Origin: an uncultured Eubacteriales bacterium
GTDB lineage: Bacteria > Bacillota > Clostridia > Oscillospirales > Butyricicoccaceae
Assembly: GCA_910579575.1 (NCBI GenBank)
Contig: CAJTUM010000016.1
Coordinates: 5,325 to 44,236, forward strand
DNA length: 38,912 bases
Direction: 5' to 3'
Part shown: positions 24,580 through 32,712 of the stretch, piece by piece
Layout: each line of letters opens with the position of its first letter
How positions within the stretch are numbered: position 1 is the first letter of the stretch
Made by a program: the position numbers and the translations under genes
The notes under the pieces: model-generated
What the model saw: the letters and a program-made list of their open reading frames with translations, nothing else
What the model was told of the DNA's origin: nothing
Databases searched by the model: none

Positions 24580-25533
24580 TCATTCCCGCTCCCCTTCCCC
24601 AGCTTCCAGGCAGCGCTGGAGAAATTGCAACACGTCGTCATAAACCTGCTCTTTGTTGATTTCGTTGAGCATTTCATGGCGTCCGCCGGGATAGAGCTTG
24701 AGCTCCACCCGCTCCATGCCCGCTTGGCAAAAATGATCATAGACCTTTTTCACGCCCCGGCCATAATCGCCCACCGGATCCCGGTCGCCGCTGATCATCA
24801 GCACCGGCAAATCCTTGGGCGCGCCTTCAAACGCGGCTTTTTTGTTGGCTCGGTAGACGCCGGTGGACAGGTCCCCAAAGGCGCTGGCCGAAAAGACAAA
24901 GCCGCAATAAGGGTCCGCCATATAGCTCTCCACCGTCCGGCTGTCCCGGCTCAGCCAATCAAAGGGGGTCTGAGGCTTGCGCACAGCGCCGTTGAAGCCG
25001 CCAAAGGCCAATCGATCCAACAGCTTGCTGGGCTTTTTGGAACCCCGGCTGCCGGAGAGCTTTTTGACCGCCGCGGCCACAGGCGCCAAGGGCTGACCGG
25101 CGCCGGCGCCGCTGATCACCGCTCCGGTCAGCTCCTGGCCATATCGGGTCAAGTAAAGCCGGGCTGCAAAGGAACCCATACTGTGACCCAACAAGAAATA
25201 AGGGACGCCTGGATATTTGCCGCTGATGTAAATGGCGAAAAGATGAAGATCCGTCACCAGGCTGTCGAAGCCGTTGCGGGCGGCCAGATAACCCAGCCCC
25301 CCTTCCGGGGCTGAGCGCCCGTGGCCGATATGGTCGTTGCCGCAGGCCGCAAAGCCGTTGCTCGCCAGAAACCGCATGAAATCGTCATACCGACCGATAT
25401 GCTCCGCCATGCCGTGAGCAATCTGCACCACGCCTCGAGGCCTCTGGTCCTTTGGCGCATAAATTTTGGCATAGACGATATCCGATCCATTGGAGGAAGG
25501 AAATTGATGTTCCCGCACTTCATATTCCTGCAT
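24580..25533 (-). CDS. Alpha/beta hydrolase (monoacylglycerol lipase/lysophospholipase-like)
   Basis: 317 aa from the ATG at 25533 (MQEYEVREHQF). Motifs: IAHGMAEHIGRYDDF oxyanion loop (about residues 41-55), the GHSMGS nucleophile elbow, SGDRDPVGDYG carrying the acid and GGRHEMLNE carrying the histidine. This is the serine-hydrolase triad of monoglyceride lipases (Hydrolase_4 family). No signal peptide. The frame is open to an ATG at 25584, but neither start has an ideal ribosome binding site; 25533 fits the family length. It probably formed an operon with the decayed YdeI-like gene. Confidence 0.85.
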   Translation of the reverse strand: MQEYEVREHQFPSSNGSDIVYAKIYAPKDQRPRGVVQIAHGMAEHIGRYDDFMRFLASNGFAACGNDHIGHGRSAPEGGLGYLAARNGFDSLVTDLHLFAIYISGKYPGVPYFLLGHSMGSFAARLYLTRYGQELTGAVISGAGAGQPLAPVAAAVKKLSGSRGSKKPSKLLDRLAFGGFNGAVRKPQTPFDWLSRDSRTVESYMADPYCGFVFSASAFGDLSTGVYRANKKAAFEGAPKDLPVLMISGDRDPVGDYGRGVKKVYDHFCQAGMERVELKLYPGGRHEMLNEINKEQVYDDVLQFLQRCLEAGEGERE

Positions 25534-25663
25534 AATCCTTTGTACCCCCCGCCGCCCAAGGCTGGGGTTCCCCTTTCCTGTCATTTTGCAACGTTTCGGC
25601 GTTTTGAGGCCGGACTTTTTTTATAGAAAGCGCTTTCCGCCCCTTTCGACCACAAACGAAATA

Positions 25664-25672
25664 TGGTATAAT
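25664..25672 (+). promoter_or_regulatory. Extended -10 promoter of a candidate ncRNA
   Basis: TG-G-TATAAT (25664-25672) is a perfect extended -10. A weak -35, TTTCGA, sits 17 bases before the hexamer. The predicted start, about 25679, falls at the 5' end of the structured RNA that follows. Confidence 0.7.
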
Positions 25673-25676
25673 ATCT

Positions 25677-25766
25677 GCGAGAGCGATCGATCAAGCGGCT
25701 GGAAAATCCGCCGAACGAAGCGAGGCCTGGGGAAAATGGAACCATTTTATGGGGCCGCGCTCTCGC
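25677..25766 (+). ncRNA. Candidate structured RNA, three-way junction, unknown family
   Basis: A perfect 9-bp closing stem GCGAGAGCG/CGCTCTCGC (25677-25685 and 25758-25766) encloses two hairpins. P2 is CGGC/GCCG (25696-25699 and 25710-25713). P3 starts GGCC/GGCC (25724-25727 and 25753-25756) with a 7-bp AAAATGG/CCATTTT top (25733-25739 and 25742-25748). TGTTTTC follows the closing stem. No open frame of note covers it. I compared it by eye with SRP RNA, 6S RNA and common riboswitches and found no match. Other parts of the gap 25534-25951 are covered by the promoter, this RNA and the terminator at 25839. Confidence 0.55.
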
Positions 25767-25838
25767 TGTTTTCAATTCTATCACATTTGCACGCCAGAAA
25801 AAACACGCACTTTCCCGTTTTTTTGTAAACCTTTTGCG

Positions 25839-25880
25839 ACGGCGGAAAAGGCGGAAAATATTTTGTTCCGCCGTGAACTT
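25839..25880 (+). terminator. Terminator-like hairpin before the SGNH gene
   Basis: ACGGCGGAA (25839-25847) pairs with TTCCGCCGT (25866-25874), and GAACTTTTTT follows. It could end transcripts from the promoter at 25664 or act as an attenuator for the SGNH operon, 72 bases before the ATG. Confidence 0.6.
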
Positions 25881-25951
25881 TTTTCCCGCCGTTTCCATCT
25901 AATAAATAGAGAAAGATACCAAGAGTTCTTTTGGTTTGGGAGATTAAAGCT

Positions 25952-26914
25952 ATGACGAATCAAATGTTTCAAAATTCTTCTGTCCCCCGGATGTCCCGGG
26001 CGGCTTGGGCCAGGCGGCGCAGGCGTATGCTCCGCAGACGGGCCTTTTTCATCACTTCTATTCTGTTGGTAGCGGCGCTGGGCGGCGTCACCCTGTCCGC
26101 CGCCATCGAGCGATTTCCCGTTCGCTCTGTGCCTCCCGCTTCCCCTGTCTCTGCGGAGCCGCAGCAGACGGCGGTTTTGCCGGAGCCGCCAGAGCCTCCT
26201 TTGGCTGTTTTTGAGAATCTCGCCCTGCCCGCCGAGCCGAAAACCCAACCGGCGCCGGAAAGCGGCTCTGGCGCAGGACGCCGGCCCACAGGCTATGACT
26301 ACAGCCAGCCTGTGCCCGAAAGCGCGGCCGCAGAGGATGATTTTTTCGACAATGCGTTATTTTTCGGCAATTCTATTACAGATGGTATCTTCCGATTTGG
26401 TATTTGTCCTGGCTCTACGGTCTATGCCAAAAACGGTCTGACCGTGGCCGACGCCCTGTCCGAACCAATCGTGCCCCAGGGGCCAGGCAAAATTTCCGCA
26501 GCTCAGGCCCTGGAAGGGCAATCCTTTGGCAAGGTCTATTTGATGTTCGGCATGAACGAGCTGGGGTGGTCCAGCGAAGAGGTCTTTATCCAGCGTTACA
26601 GCGAACTGATCGACCAGATTTGGCGGCTCCAGCCCGAAGCCGTCGTTTATGTGCAGAGCATCCTGCCTGTCACTGCGGCGAAATCCGCCGACGATTCCCC
26701 GTTTACCAATGAACGAGTCGACCGTTTCAATCAACTGCTTCGGCAGATGTGCGCCGAAAAACACGCCCTCTTTTTGGATATCCATGCCGCTCTGGCCGAC
26801 GAAACGGGCGCTCTGCCCGCCGACGCCTCTGGCGCCGACGGCATTCACATCAAAAAATCTGCATACGAGACCTGGTTTGCCTATGTCCAAACACATATTT
26901 GGGGAGGAAAATAG
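25952..26914 (+). CDS. Membrane-anchored SGNH/GDSL hydrolase
   Basis: 320 aa. A basic N-terminus (RRRRRMLRRR) and a single membrane segment (about 31-52) anchor it with the catalytic domain outside. A Pro/Ala-rich linker runs to about residue 125. SGNH blocks: FFGNSITDG (nucleophile Ser, about 132-140), FGMNELGW (about 203-210) and DGIHIKKSAY (Asp/His, about 298-307). Such enzymes add or remove O-acetyl or similar esters on cell-surface polymers. GGGAG precedes the ATG at 25952. It is followed after 2 bases by the DUF4358 gene, a frequent pairing in gut Clostridia, usually with an MBOAT acyltransferase, which is absent here. Confidence 0.85.
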   Translation: MTNQMFQNSSVPRMSRAAWARRRRRMLRRRAFFITSILLVAALGGVTLSAAIERFPVRSVPPASPVSAEPQQTAVLPEPPEPPLAVFENLALPAEPKTQPAPESGSGAGRRPTGYDYSQPVPESAAAEDDFFDNALFFGNSITDGIFRFGICPGSTVYAKNGLTVADALSEPIVPQGPGKISAAQALEGQSFGKVYLMFGMNELGWSSEEVFIQRYSELIDQIWRLQPEAVVYVQSILPVTAAKSADDSPFTNERVDRFNQLLRQMCAEKHALFLDIHAALADETGALPADASGADGIHIKKSAYETWFAYVQTHIWGGK

Positions 26915-26916
26915 CA

Positions 26917-27402
26917 ATGAAACGCACGAGACGCTCTGGGCTGCTGTGGGCTCTTTGGCTGATCCTGCCGCTGACCCTGACCGGCTGCCAGGGGGAGGCG
27001 GAGGCCAAAAACCCGCCGCCGGCAGAGCTGGCCGCCGCCCTGATGGAGGGCTTGGAATTTGACGATCAGCCCGAACAAGTTGACCAGGACGCCGCCATGA
27101 CGGTGTTGGGGCTGGACGGCTGGCAGGACAAAACAGAAGACTGCGCCGCCTACATGGGCTCGGGAGCCACGCCGGAGCAAATTGTTGTCCTGCGGGCCGC
27201 CGATGAAGAATCCGCCCAACAGATGGCCCAATCGCTGGAGCAATCCTATCTGCGGCAGCTGAAAGACAGCTTTGCCGATTACGCTCCGGCAGAAACGCCG
27301 AAAATTGAAGACGCTCGGCTGGAGACCCGGGGCCGAACGGTGGCCTTATGCGTCTGCCCAGACGGCGAAGCCGCTCAAACCATACTGGATAAAGAGCTCT
27401 AA
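26917..27402 (+). CDS. DUF4358 lipoprotein
   Basis: 161 aa. A basic start and hydrophobic stretch lead to the lipobox LTLTGCQG, so Cys near residue 23 should be lipidated and the protein tethered outside the membrane. The body matches the DUF4358 pattern: MTVLGLDGWQDKTEDCAAYM, then QIVVLRAADEESAQQM. Function unknown; it consistently follows SGNH or MBOAT genes. GGAGGAAAAT precedes the ATG, which comes directly after the SGNH stop, so the two are translationally linked. Confidence 0.8.
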   Translation: MKRTRRSGLLWALWLILPLTLTGCQGEAEAKNPPPAELAAALMEGLEFDDQPEQVDQDAAMTVLGLDGWQDKTEDCAAYMGSGATPEQIVVLRAADEESAQQMAQSLEQSYLRQLKDSFADYAPAETPKIEDARLETRGRTVALCVCPDGEAAQTILDKEL

Positions 27403-27509
27403 CCTGCCGCGTCCTTCCCCAGCCGCATAGAGGGCCGGCGCAAAACCGCTAAAATCGCCTGCGGCAAAACCGCAAGCCACGCCTTTGGGGACAGGAGAAT
27501 GAACCGGCC

Positions 27510-28013
27510 TTGAATAAAATGGACAGTCCGCTCTACAACGAATTCATCCAGTTCGTGGGCGAGCGTCAAAATGATTTTTACCGCCTGGCCTTTCGGTATA
27601 CCCACGACCAGCAGGCGGCGCTGGATGTGGTGCAGGAGGCGCTGGAAAAGGCCCTGCGGGGCTTGGGCGGCCTGCGCCAACCAGAATATATGAAAACCTG
27701 GTTTTACCGCATACTGGTGAATGAAAGCTTGACTTATCTGCGCCGCCGCAAAAAGGAGGCTCTGCCTTTGGCCGAGGCCCTGGAGGCCCTGCCCGCCGGT
27801 CTGCCGCCGGATATCGCCCAAACCCTGGATCTTCACGCCGCCATTGACGCCCTGGAACCCAAGCTGAAAACGGTGGTAATGCTCCGCTTTTTTGAAGATA
27901 TGAAATTTGCGGAAATATCTGAGGTAACGGGCGTTAATATCAACACGGTAAAATCCCGGCTCAGCGCGGCTCTGCGCCGCCTGCGCCTCTCCCTGGAGGA
28001 GGAATCTTTATGA
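27510..28013 (+). CDS. ECF sigma factor (SigV-like)
   Basis: 167 aa. Region 2 (DFYRLAFRYTHDQQAALDVVQEALEKA, in part) and region 4 (FEDMKFAEISEVTGVNINTVKSRL, in part) identify an ECF sigma-70 factor. It should direct RNA polymerase to stress promoters under control of the anti-sigma encoded next, with a 4-base overlap. The start is uncertain: TTG at 27510 has AGGAG 13 bases upstream, whereas the ATG at 27519 is farther away. No terminator separates it from the DUF4358 gene about 107 bases upstream. Confidence 0.9.
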   Translation: MNKMDSPLYNEFIQFVGERQNDFYRLAFRYTHDQQAALDVVQEALEKALRGLGGLRQPEYMKTWFYRILVNESLTYLRRRKKEALPLAEALEALPAGLPPDIAQTLDLHAAIDALEPKLKTVVMLRFFEDMKFAEISEVTGVNINTVKSRLSAALRRLRLSLEEESL

Positions 28014-28882
28014 CAAAAGAACAGCTGAAGCAGCTGCACCAAAGCATCCCCCTGCCGCCGGAGTTGGCCGGCTTGGTGGCCGAAACCATCGCCGCCGCTC
28101 CTTTTCGCCAGCGCCGCCGATCCGGCTGGAAAAAGACGATAGCCGCCTTCGCCGCTTGCCTGTGCTTGTTCGCCCTTTCCGTCAACCTGAGTCCGGCCTT
28201 TGCCGCCAGCCTTTATGAGCTGCCTTTGGTGGGCGACGTGGCGATGCTGTTCACCTTCCGCGAAACCCGGCAGACGGACGAAGCCAAAAACGTAGTCATC
28301 CGAGCGCCGGCTCTGCGGGGCGTGGGCGACACCGCTTTGGAGCAGCAAATCAACGACCGTATCGCCGAGCGAATTGATTTGCTCCAGCAACAAGGGGACC
28401 AAATGGCTCAGGATTATTTGGAGGCCTACAACGCCACCAAGGGCGAAAACGACCCTGCGTTTTGGAAGGTGGAAATCAACATCGGCTATCAAATGAAATA
28501 TTCCTCGCCGGAGACAATTTCCTTTGAGCTGTATTTTGCCACCTCGGCGGCCAGCTCCTTTGAGCAACAATATTTTTATAACATCGACCTGCATACCGGC
28601 CGAGACTTGACCCTGGAAGATCTGCTGGGGCCCGATTACCTCTCTCTCTGCAACCAAGCGGTGGAAGAAGGCATGGCCCGCCGCTTGGCCCAGGACCCCA
28701 ACGCTTTTTATTACAGCCTGGAAGACGATATTTTAGAGGACGACGAATTTGCGTTTCGTTCCATCCGCCCGGATCAGCCCTTTTATATCAATCACGCCGG
28801 CAACCCGGTGATTGTGTTTGAAAAATACGAAATCGCTCCGGGTTATATGGGCGCGCCGGAATTTGAAGTGCGGGCCCAATGA
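28010..28882 (+). CDS. RsiV-like anti-sigma factor (DUF3298)
   Basis: 290 aa. A short cytosolic N-terminal segment (about 1-40) that should hold the sigma factor is followed by one membrane helix (about 44-64). A large external domain follows, with the PdaC/DUF3298 features (VEINIGYQMKYSSPETISFE, DLHTGRDLTLEDLLGPDY, FYINHAGNPVIVFEKYEIAP). In Bacillus subtilis RsiV this domain binds lysozyme and triggers release of SigV; the same role here is inference. ATG overlaps the sigma-factor stop by 4 bases, with GGAGGAAT upstream. Confidence 0.87.
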   Translation: MTKEQLKQLHQSIPLPPELAGLVAETIAAAPFRQRRRSGWKKTIAAFAACLCLFALSVNLSPAFAASLYELPLVGDVAMLFTFRETRQTDEAKNVVIRAPALRGVGDTALEQQINDRIAERIDLLQQQGDQMAQDYLEAYNATKGENDPAFWKVEINIGYQMKYSSPETISFELYFATSAASSFEQQYFYNIDLHTGRDLTLEDLLGPDYLSLCNQAVEEGMARRLAQDPNAFYYSLEDDILEDDEFAFRSIRPDQPFYINHAGNPVIVFEKYEIAPGYMGAPEFEVRAQ

Positions 28883-28901
28883 CGGCCCAGAGGAGCAAAC
28901 C

Positions 28902-29888
28902 ATGAAACAGACCACTCTTTGCTATATCGAGCGGCCCGGTCAATATTTAATGCTCCATCGCGTCGCCAAAGAGCAGGACGAAAACCGGGACAAATGGATT
29001 GGCGTCGGCGGCAAATTTGAGGAGGGCGAAAGCCCGGAGGAATGCCTGCTGCGGGAGGTCCGGGAGGAAACGGGCCTAACCCTGACCCGCTGGCGCTACC
29101 GGGGCCTGGTCACCTTTGTCTCCGATCAATGGCCTTCTGAGCAGATGCACCTATTCACCGCCGACCAATATACCGGCCAGACGACCGCCTGCGACGAGGG
29201 GGAACTGGCCTGGGTGGAGAAAAGCCGTATCCCTTCCCTGCCGCTTTGGCAGGGGGACAAGCTCTTTTTCCGCCTGCTGGAGCAGGAAATCCCTTTCTTT
29301 TCGCTGAAATTGGTTTACCAGGGAGAAACCCTAATTTCCGCCGCGCTAAACGGCAAACCGATGCCGCTGGAGGAGCAAAAAACAGTCGTCTTCCGACCGA
29401 TCGAATTGGAAGACGCGGAAACTTTTTGGAACCTGCTGAACGCTCTGGACGCCGAAACCAATTACATGATGTACGAGCCTGGCGAGCGGCGGCAGCGCGC
29501 CTCTATGCAGGAATTGAAAGACGATCTCCGGCGCAACGTGATAGATGGAGCGGACTTTCTGCAAATTGCCGCGGACGGCGCCCAAATCATCGGTTATTTG
29601 CGGGCGGAGCGGGGCAGATTCAACCGCATTGCCCATACGGCCTATCTGACAGTCGGCATTTTACGGGCTTACGGCGGCCGAGGAATTGGCGCGGCTTTTT
29701 TTCAACAGGCGGAGGCTTGGGCAAAAAAAGCGGGCGTTACCCGTCTGGAACTGACGGTGGAATGCCACAATGAAGCCGCAAGGCGTCTCTACCAAAAAAG
29801 CGGCTTCCAGATAGAGGGCGTCCGACAAAAATCCATGCTGGTAGACGGACGTTTTATAGATGAATACTATATGGCCAAACTTCTGTAA
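28902..29888 (+). CDS. Nudix hydrolase-GNAT acetyltransferase fusion
   Basis: 328 aa. Residues about 1-150 are a Nudix domain of the MutT/8-oxo-dGTP type; the Nudix box runs from GGKFEEGESPEECLL to REVREETGL. About 165-328 are a GNAT acetyltransferase domain with the acetyl-CoA loop in YGGRGIGAAFF and the C-terminal NEAARRLYQKSGF. The start at 28902 has GAGGAGC upstream. It follows the anti-sigma gene by 19 bases and may belong to the same stress operon. Each domain looks intact. The acetyltransferase substrate is unknown. Confidence 0.87.
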   Translation: MKQTTLCYIERPGQYLMLHRVAKEQDENRDKWIGVGGKFEEGESPEECLLREVREETGLTLTRWRYRGLVTFVSDQWPSEQMHLFTADQYTGQTTACDEGELAWVEKSRIPSLPLWQGDKLFFRLLEQEIPFFSLKLVYQGETLISAALNGKPMPLEEQKTVVFRPIELEDAETFWNLLNALDAETNYMMYEPGERRQRASMQELKDDLRRNVIDGADFLQIAADGAQIIGYLRAERGRFNRIAHTAYLTVGILRAYGGRGIGAAFFQQAEAWAKKAGVTRLELTVECHNEAARRLYQKSGFQIEGVRQKSMLVDGRFIDEYYMAKLL

Positions 29889-29903
29889 GAAATGATAACA
29901 AAC

Positions 29904-29944
29904 CAAAAACCTCAGTCCGAACGCGCTCGGGCCGAGGTTTTTCC
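29904..29944. terminator. Terminator between convergent Nudix-GNAT and alr genes
   Basis: AAAAACCTC (29905-29913) pairs with GAGGTTTTT (29934-29942), and the loop contains a CCGA/TCGG pairing. T runs on both sides allow use in either direction. Confidence 0.8.
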
Positions 29945-29952
29945 ATTTCATT

Positions 29953-31083
29953 TCAGTTTTCATAGACCCGCAACACGCTGTTGGGGTTGACGGCGGACAG
30001 CAGACTGTGGATATTTTGGTCGATGAAATCCGCCAGCTCAAACAGGGAGAGAAAGGCGTCGCCGTCCCGGCCCAACAACGTAACCTGGTCAAAAAGCTGG
30101 CAATCAATATCCGTCACGTCCACAAAGCATTGATCCATGCAAACCCCAAGATACCGGGTTCGTCGCCCCTTTACCAGCACCGGCCCTCCCGCCAGAGCCA
30201 AGGGCCGGTTGAGCCCGGCGCTGTATCCAATGTCCACCGTGGCTACTGTCGTCGGTTTTTGGGCCGTGAAGTGGCGCTGATACCCCACGCTTTCCCCTGG
30301 CTCAATCCGCCGGATATTGGTGATAAAAGCCCGCCAAGTCGCAGGCTCCTCCACCCCCAAGGGGTTTTCCCGGCTTTGAAGATTGCTGTAGCCCAGATAC
30401 AGGCTGCCGCAGCGCACGTGCGTGCAATGGCTCTCAGGAAGCCAAACTGTGGCGGCGGTGGCGGCGCTGTGGACATAGGGCGGCCGGATTCCCCGGGCCT
30501 CCATCTGCTCCACCCCCTGTTGGAAGAGCGCCAGCTGCCGCCGGGTATAATCGCTGCCAGGCTGATACGCTGTGGCATAGTGGGTGAAAACCCCCGCAAT
30601 TTCCAGATTGCCCAAGCCCAGTACGCAATCCAACAATTGGTCCAGCTCCATCCCCGGTTTGACGCCCACGCGCCCCATACCGGTTTCCAGCTTGATTTGG
30701 ATTTTCCCAATTTTACTCAATTCTCGACAAGCCTGACTAAATAACTCCGCCGTCTCCCGATTGAAAACGGTCGGCTGCACGTCGTACTGAGCGGCATACG
30801 GAATGGCATGAGGCGGCAACCCGCCCAAAATCATCAAGTCGGTTGGGATATTCGCCTGGCGGATCTGGATGGATTCCTGCAAATTGGCGTTGGCCATCAG
30901 CCGCACGCCGCACCGTTGGCTCAGCGTCCGGGCCACCTCCGCCGTGCCCAGCCCGTAGGCGTTGCCCTTAACCACAGGAATAAGATCCCGCCCAGGGCCG
31001 ATATGCCGGCGTATCCGCGCCACATTGCGCTCGATTGCGCCCAAATCCACCTGTAGATAGGAATGATAGTGCTCCAGATCCAT
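29953..31083 (-). CDS. alr: Alanine racemase
   Basis: 376 aa from the ATG at 31083, with GAGGGAG 6 bases upstream; the frame is open to 31125, but without a ribosome binding site. The PLP-binding lysine is in VVKGNAYGLG (about residues 38-47). The C-terminal domain carries the expected tyrosine in SVGYQRHF and CMDQCFVDVTD. It interconverts L- and D-alanine, feeding peptidoglycan or D-alanine use. An XRE-cupin regulator lies 91 bases upstream on the same strand, which suggests control by an amino-acid-related signal and a catabolic or second copy of alr. Confidence 0.93.
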   Translation of the reverse strand: MDLEHYHSYLQVDLGAIERNVARIRRHIGPGRDLIPVVKGNAYGLGTAEVARTLSQRCGVRLMANANLQESIQIRQANIPTDLMILGGLPPHAIPYAAQYDVQPTVFNRETAELFSQACRELSKIGKIQIKLETGMGRVGVKPGMELDQLLDCVLGLGNLEIAGVFTHYATAYQPGSDYTRRQLALFQQGVEQMEARGIRPPYVHSAATAATVWLPESHCTHVRCGSLYLGYSNLQSRENPLGVEEPATWRAFITNIRRIEPGESVGYQRHFTAQKPTTVATVDIGYSAGLNRPLALAGGPVLVKGRRTRYLGVCMDQCFVDVTDIDCQLFDQVTLLGRDGDAFLSLFELADFIDQNIHSLLSAVNPNSVLRVYEN

Positions 31084-31174
31084 AAACTGCTCCCTCGTCT
31101 CCGCCCAAACAGGGCCTTTCCTCATTTTGCTTTTTGCTTCATCTGTATGTGCGGACGCAGGAGATTATGTCATG

Positions 31175-31726
31175 TCACCAGGTAAAGGGCGTTTCGCTCC
31201 AAATAGCCACGCACTCCTCCTCGTCCCCGTTGTTTTTCAGATAATGGAGAATTGTGCTCTCAAAATAGACGCTGTCCCCTGGATAGAGCACATATTCCTC
31301 ATCTTCGGTAATCAGCCGCAGAGCGCCGGACAGAATATACCCGCATTCGGCCCCGTCATGGCTGGCCAACACAGGCTGCTGATCCTCCGCTTCCCGCCGA
31401 AAAACCACCCGATACATCTCCACCCGTCGGTCCGGGTCGGGGGTCAGCAGGCTGTATTGGTTGACGCCGCCGGAAATCATTCGATGCCGGCCTGCTCTGG
31501 TCAGCGTCACCTTGTTTTTCGGTTTATCTTCCTCAAAAAACACCGAGACGCTTTCGCCCAAAGCGCTGCACAGCTTCCAGAACACATAAATCGAGGGCAC
31601 AGTGGTATTTCGCTCAATCTGGCTGATCATACCCGGGCTCACTCCGGCCTTTTCTGCCAGCATGGCAATGCTCATGCCCTTGTCCTTGCGACATTTCTTA
31701 AATTTAGCGCCAAAATCAATATTCAT
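31175..31726 (-). CDS. XRE-cupin transcriptional regulator
   Basis: 183 aa. Residues about 8-62 are a Cro/C1-type helix-turn-helix (MLAEKAGVSPGMISQIERN). About 105-180 are a small-molecule-binding cupin domain (DGAECGYILSGALRLITEDE, then YPGDSVYFES). Relatives such as PuuR sense amino acids or polyamines. AAAGGGG precedes the ATG at 31726, and a promoter lies at 31774-31802. It is probably transcribed with alr and may control it and itself. Confidence 0.9.
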   Translation of the reverse strand: MNIDFGAKFKKCRKDKGMSIAMLAEKAGVSPGMISQIERNTTVPSIYVFWKLCSALGESVSVFFEEDKPKNKVTLTRAGRHRMISGGVNQYSLLTPDPDRRVEMYRVVFRREAEDQQPVLASHDGAECGYILSGALRLITEDEEYVLYPGDSVYFESTILHYLKNNGDEEECVAIWSETPFTW

Positions 31727-31773
31727 AAAAACCCCTTTATCCTTCTGCGCCCGCAGACGCTTCCGTCAACCTA

Positions 31774-31802
31774 ATCATACCCCAAACCGGTGGCAAAATC
31801 AA
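31774..31802 (-). promoter_or_regulatory. Promoter of the XRE-cupin-alr unit
   Basis: On the minus strand: TTGATT (31802-31797), a 17-base spacer, then TATGAT (31779-31774). The transcript would start about 40 bases before the XRE-cupin ATG. Confidence 0.72.
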
Positions 31803-31968
31803 GCCTTTGACCAGCCTCCTCTCGTTCCGATAAGCCCCGCTCGATTCGCTTTCCAATTTTTATTAAAGCGCTGCAATGCGCGGCGCCCTGTTAGAAGAGC
31901 TTTGTTTCACAACGAATACCTTGTCGGCTTGTCGCCGAATTCGGACGAGGCTACTTCCCATCAAACGC

Positions 31969-31997
31969 TTGAAAAGGGTCTGAGGCTATGATATCAT
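31969..31997 (+). promoter_or_regulatory. Promoter of the GNAT gene
   Basis: TTGAAA (31969-31974), a 17-base spacer, then TATCAT (31992-31997). The earlier gap 31803-31968 shows nothing else. Confidence 0.7.
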
Positions 31998-32050
31998 ATG
32001 GGACAGACGACAAAGCAGCGGACGAAAAAAGACGCCAAAAAGGAGAAGCT

Positions 32051-32614
32051 ATGGGACAAAAAACAACCGGCGCAGTTTCCCGGGAAATTTTGCGCACAGA
32101 ACGCCTGCGGCTGCGGGAGCTGACCGAGGCGGACCTGCCCGCCTTGGCGAAAATCATGCAAGACCCCGTCGCCATGGCGGCCTATGAAAAAACCTATTCC
32201 GACCAACAGATATTGGAATGGATTGGCCGCAACATCCGCCGTTATCAACAGGACGGCTGCGGCCTGTGGGCGGCGGAGCTGCTGGAAACCGGCCAGACCA
32301 TCGGCCAATGCGGCCTGGTGCGGCAGACCGTCGACGGTTTTTCCTTCTGGGAGGTGGGTTACCTATTTCAACGGGACTTCTGGGGCCAGGGTTACGCCAC
32401 GGAAGCCGCCCGAGCCTGCCGTGACTACGCCTTTTCCCAGCTGGGCGCGGCGGCTGTTTACAGCATCATCAAACCCAGCAATCTGGCCTCCCAAGGGGTG
32501 GCCAAGCGCTGCGGCATGACGCCGGAGCGGCAGGTGCAGTACAACGATTCCCTGAAAGACCGGCTGCATTTGCTGTTCAAGGTGGAAAAAGAATCCCTGC
32601 CGCCCCAACGCTGA
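32051..32614 (+). CDS. RimJ/RimL-like GNAT acetyltransferase
   Basis: 187 aa from the ATG at 32051, with AAGGAG 6 bases upstream. TERLRLRELTEADLPALAKI opens the Acetyltransf_3 domain. The acetyl-CoA loop is FWGQGYATEAARAC (about residues 114-127). NLASQGVAKRCGMTPERQ is the usual C-terminal motif. Relatives acetylate ribosomal protein N-termini, amino acids or small amines; the substrate cannot be told. Stands alone with its own promoter and terminator. Confidence 0.88.
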   Translation: MGQKTTGAVSREILRTERLRLRELTEADLPALAKIMQDPVAMAAYEKTYSDQQILEWIGRNIRRYQQDGCGLWAAELLETGQTIGQCGLVRQTVDGFSFWEVGYLFQRDFWGQGYATEAARACRDYAFSQLGAAAVYSIIKPSNLASQGVAKRCGMTPERQVQYNDSLKDRLHLLFKVEKESLPPQR

Positions 32615-32658
32615 AAAAACCAGAACGCTGGCCATATGCGGCGCGTTCCGCGCAAATC

Positions 32659-32695
32659 AAGCCCGCGCCGGGCAACGTCCGGCGCGGGCTTTCTT
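32659..32695. terminator. Strong terminator between GNAT and aldo/keto reductase genes
   Basis: AAGCCCGCGCCGG (32659-32671) pairs with CCGGCGCGGGCTT (32679-32691), followed by TCTT. It serves the GNAT gene and may also serve the convergent reductase gene. Confidence 0.85.
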
Positions 32696-32712
32696 GCGTC
32701 CAACTTGTGGTT

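Noticed and set aside
25677..25766. SRP RNA or a standard riboswitch
   Set aside because: The conserved SRP GGAAGGAAGC-type core and the hallmark motifs of common riboswitches are absent.
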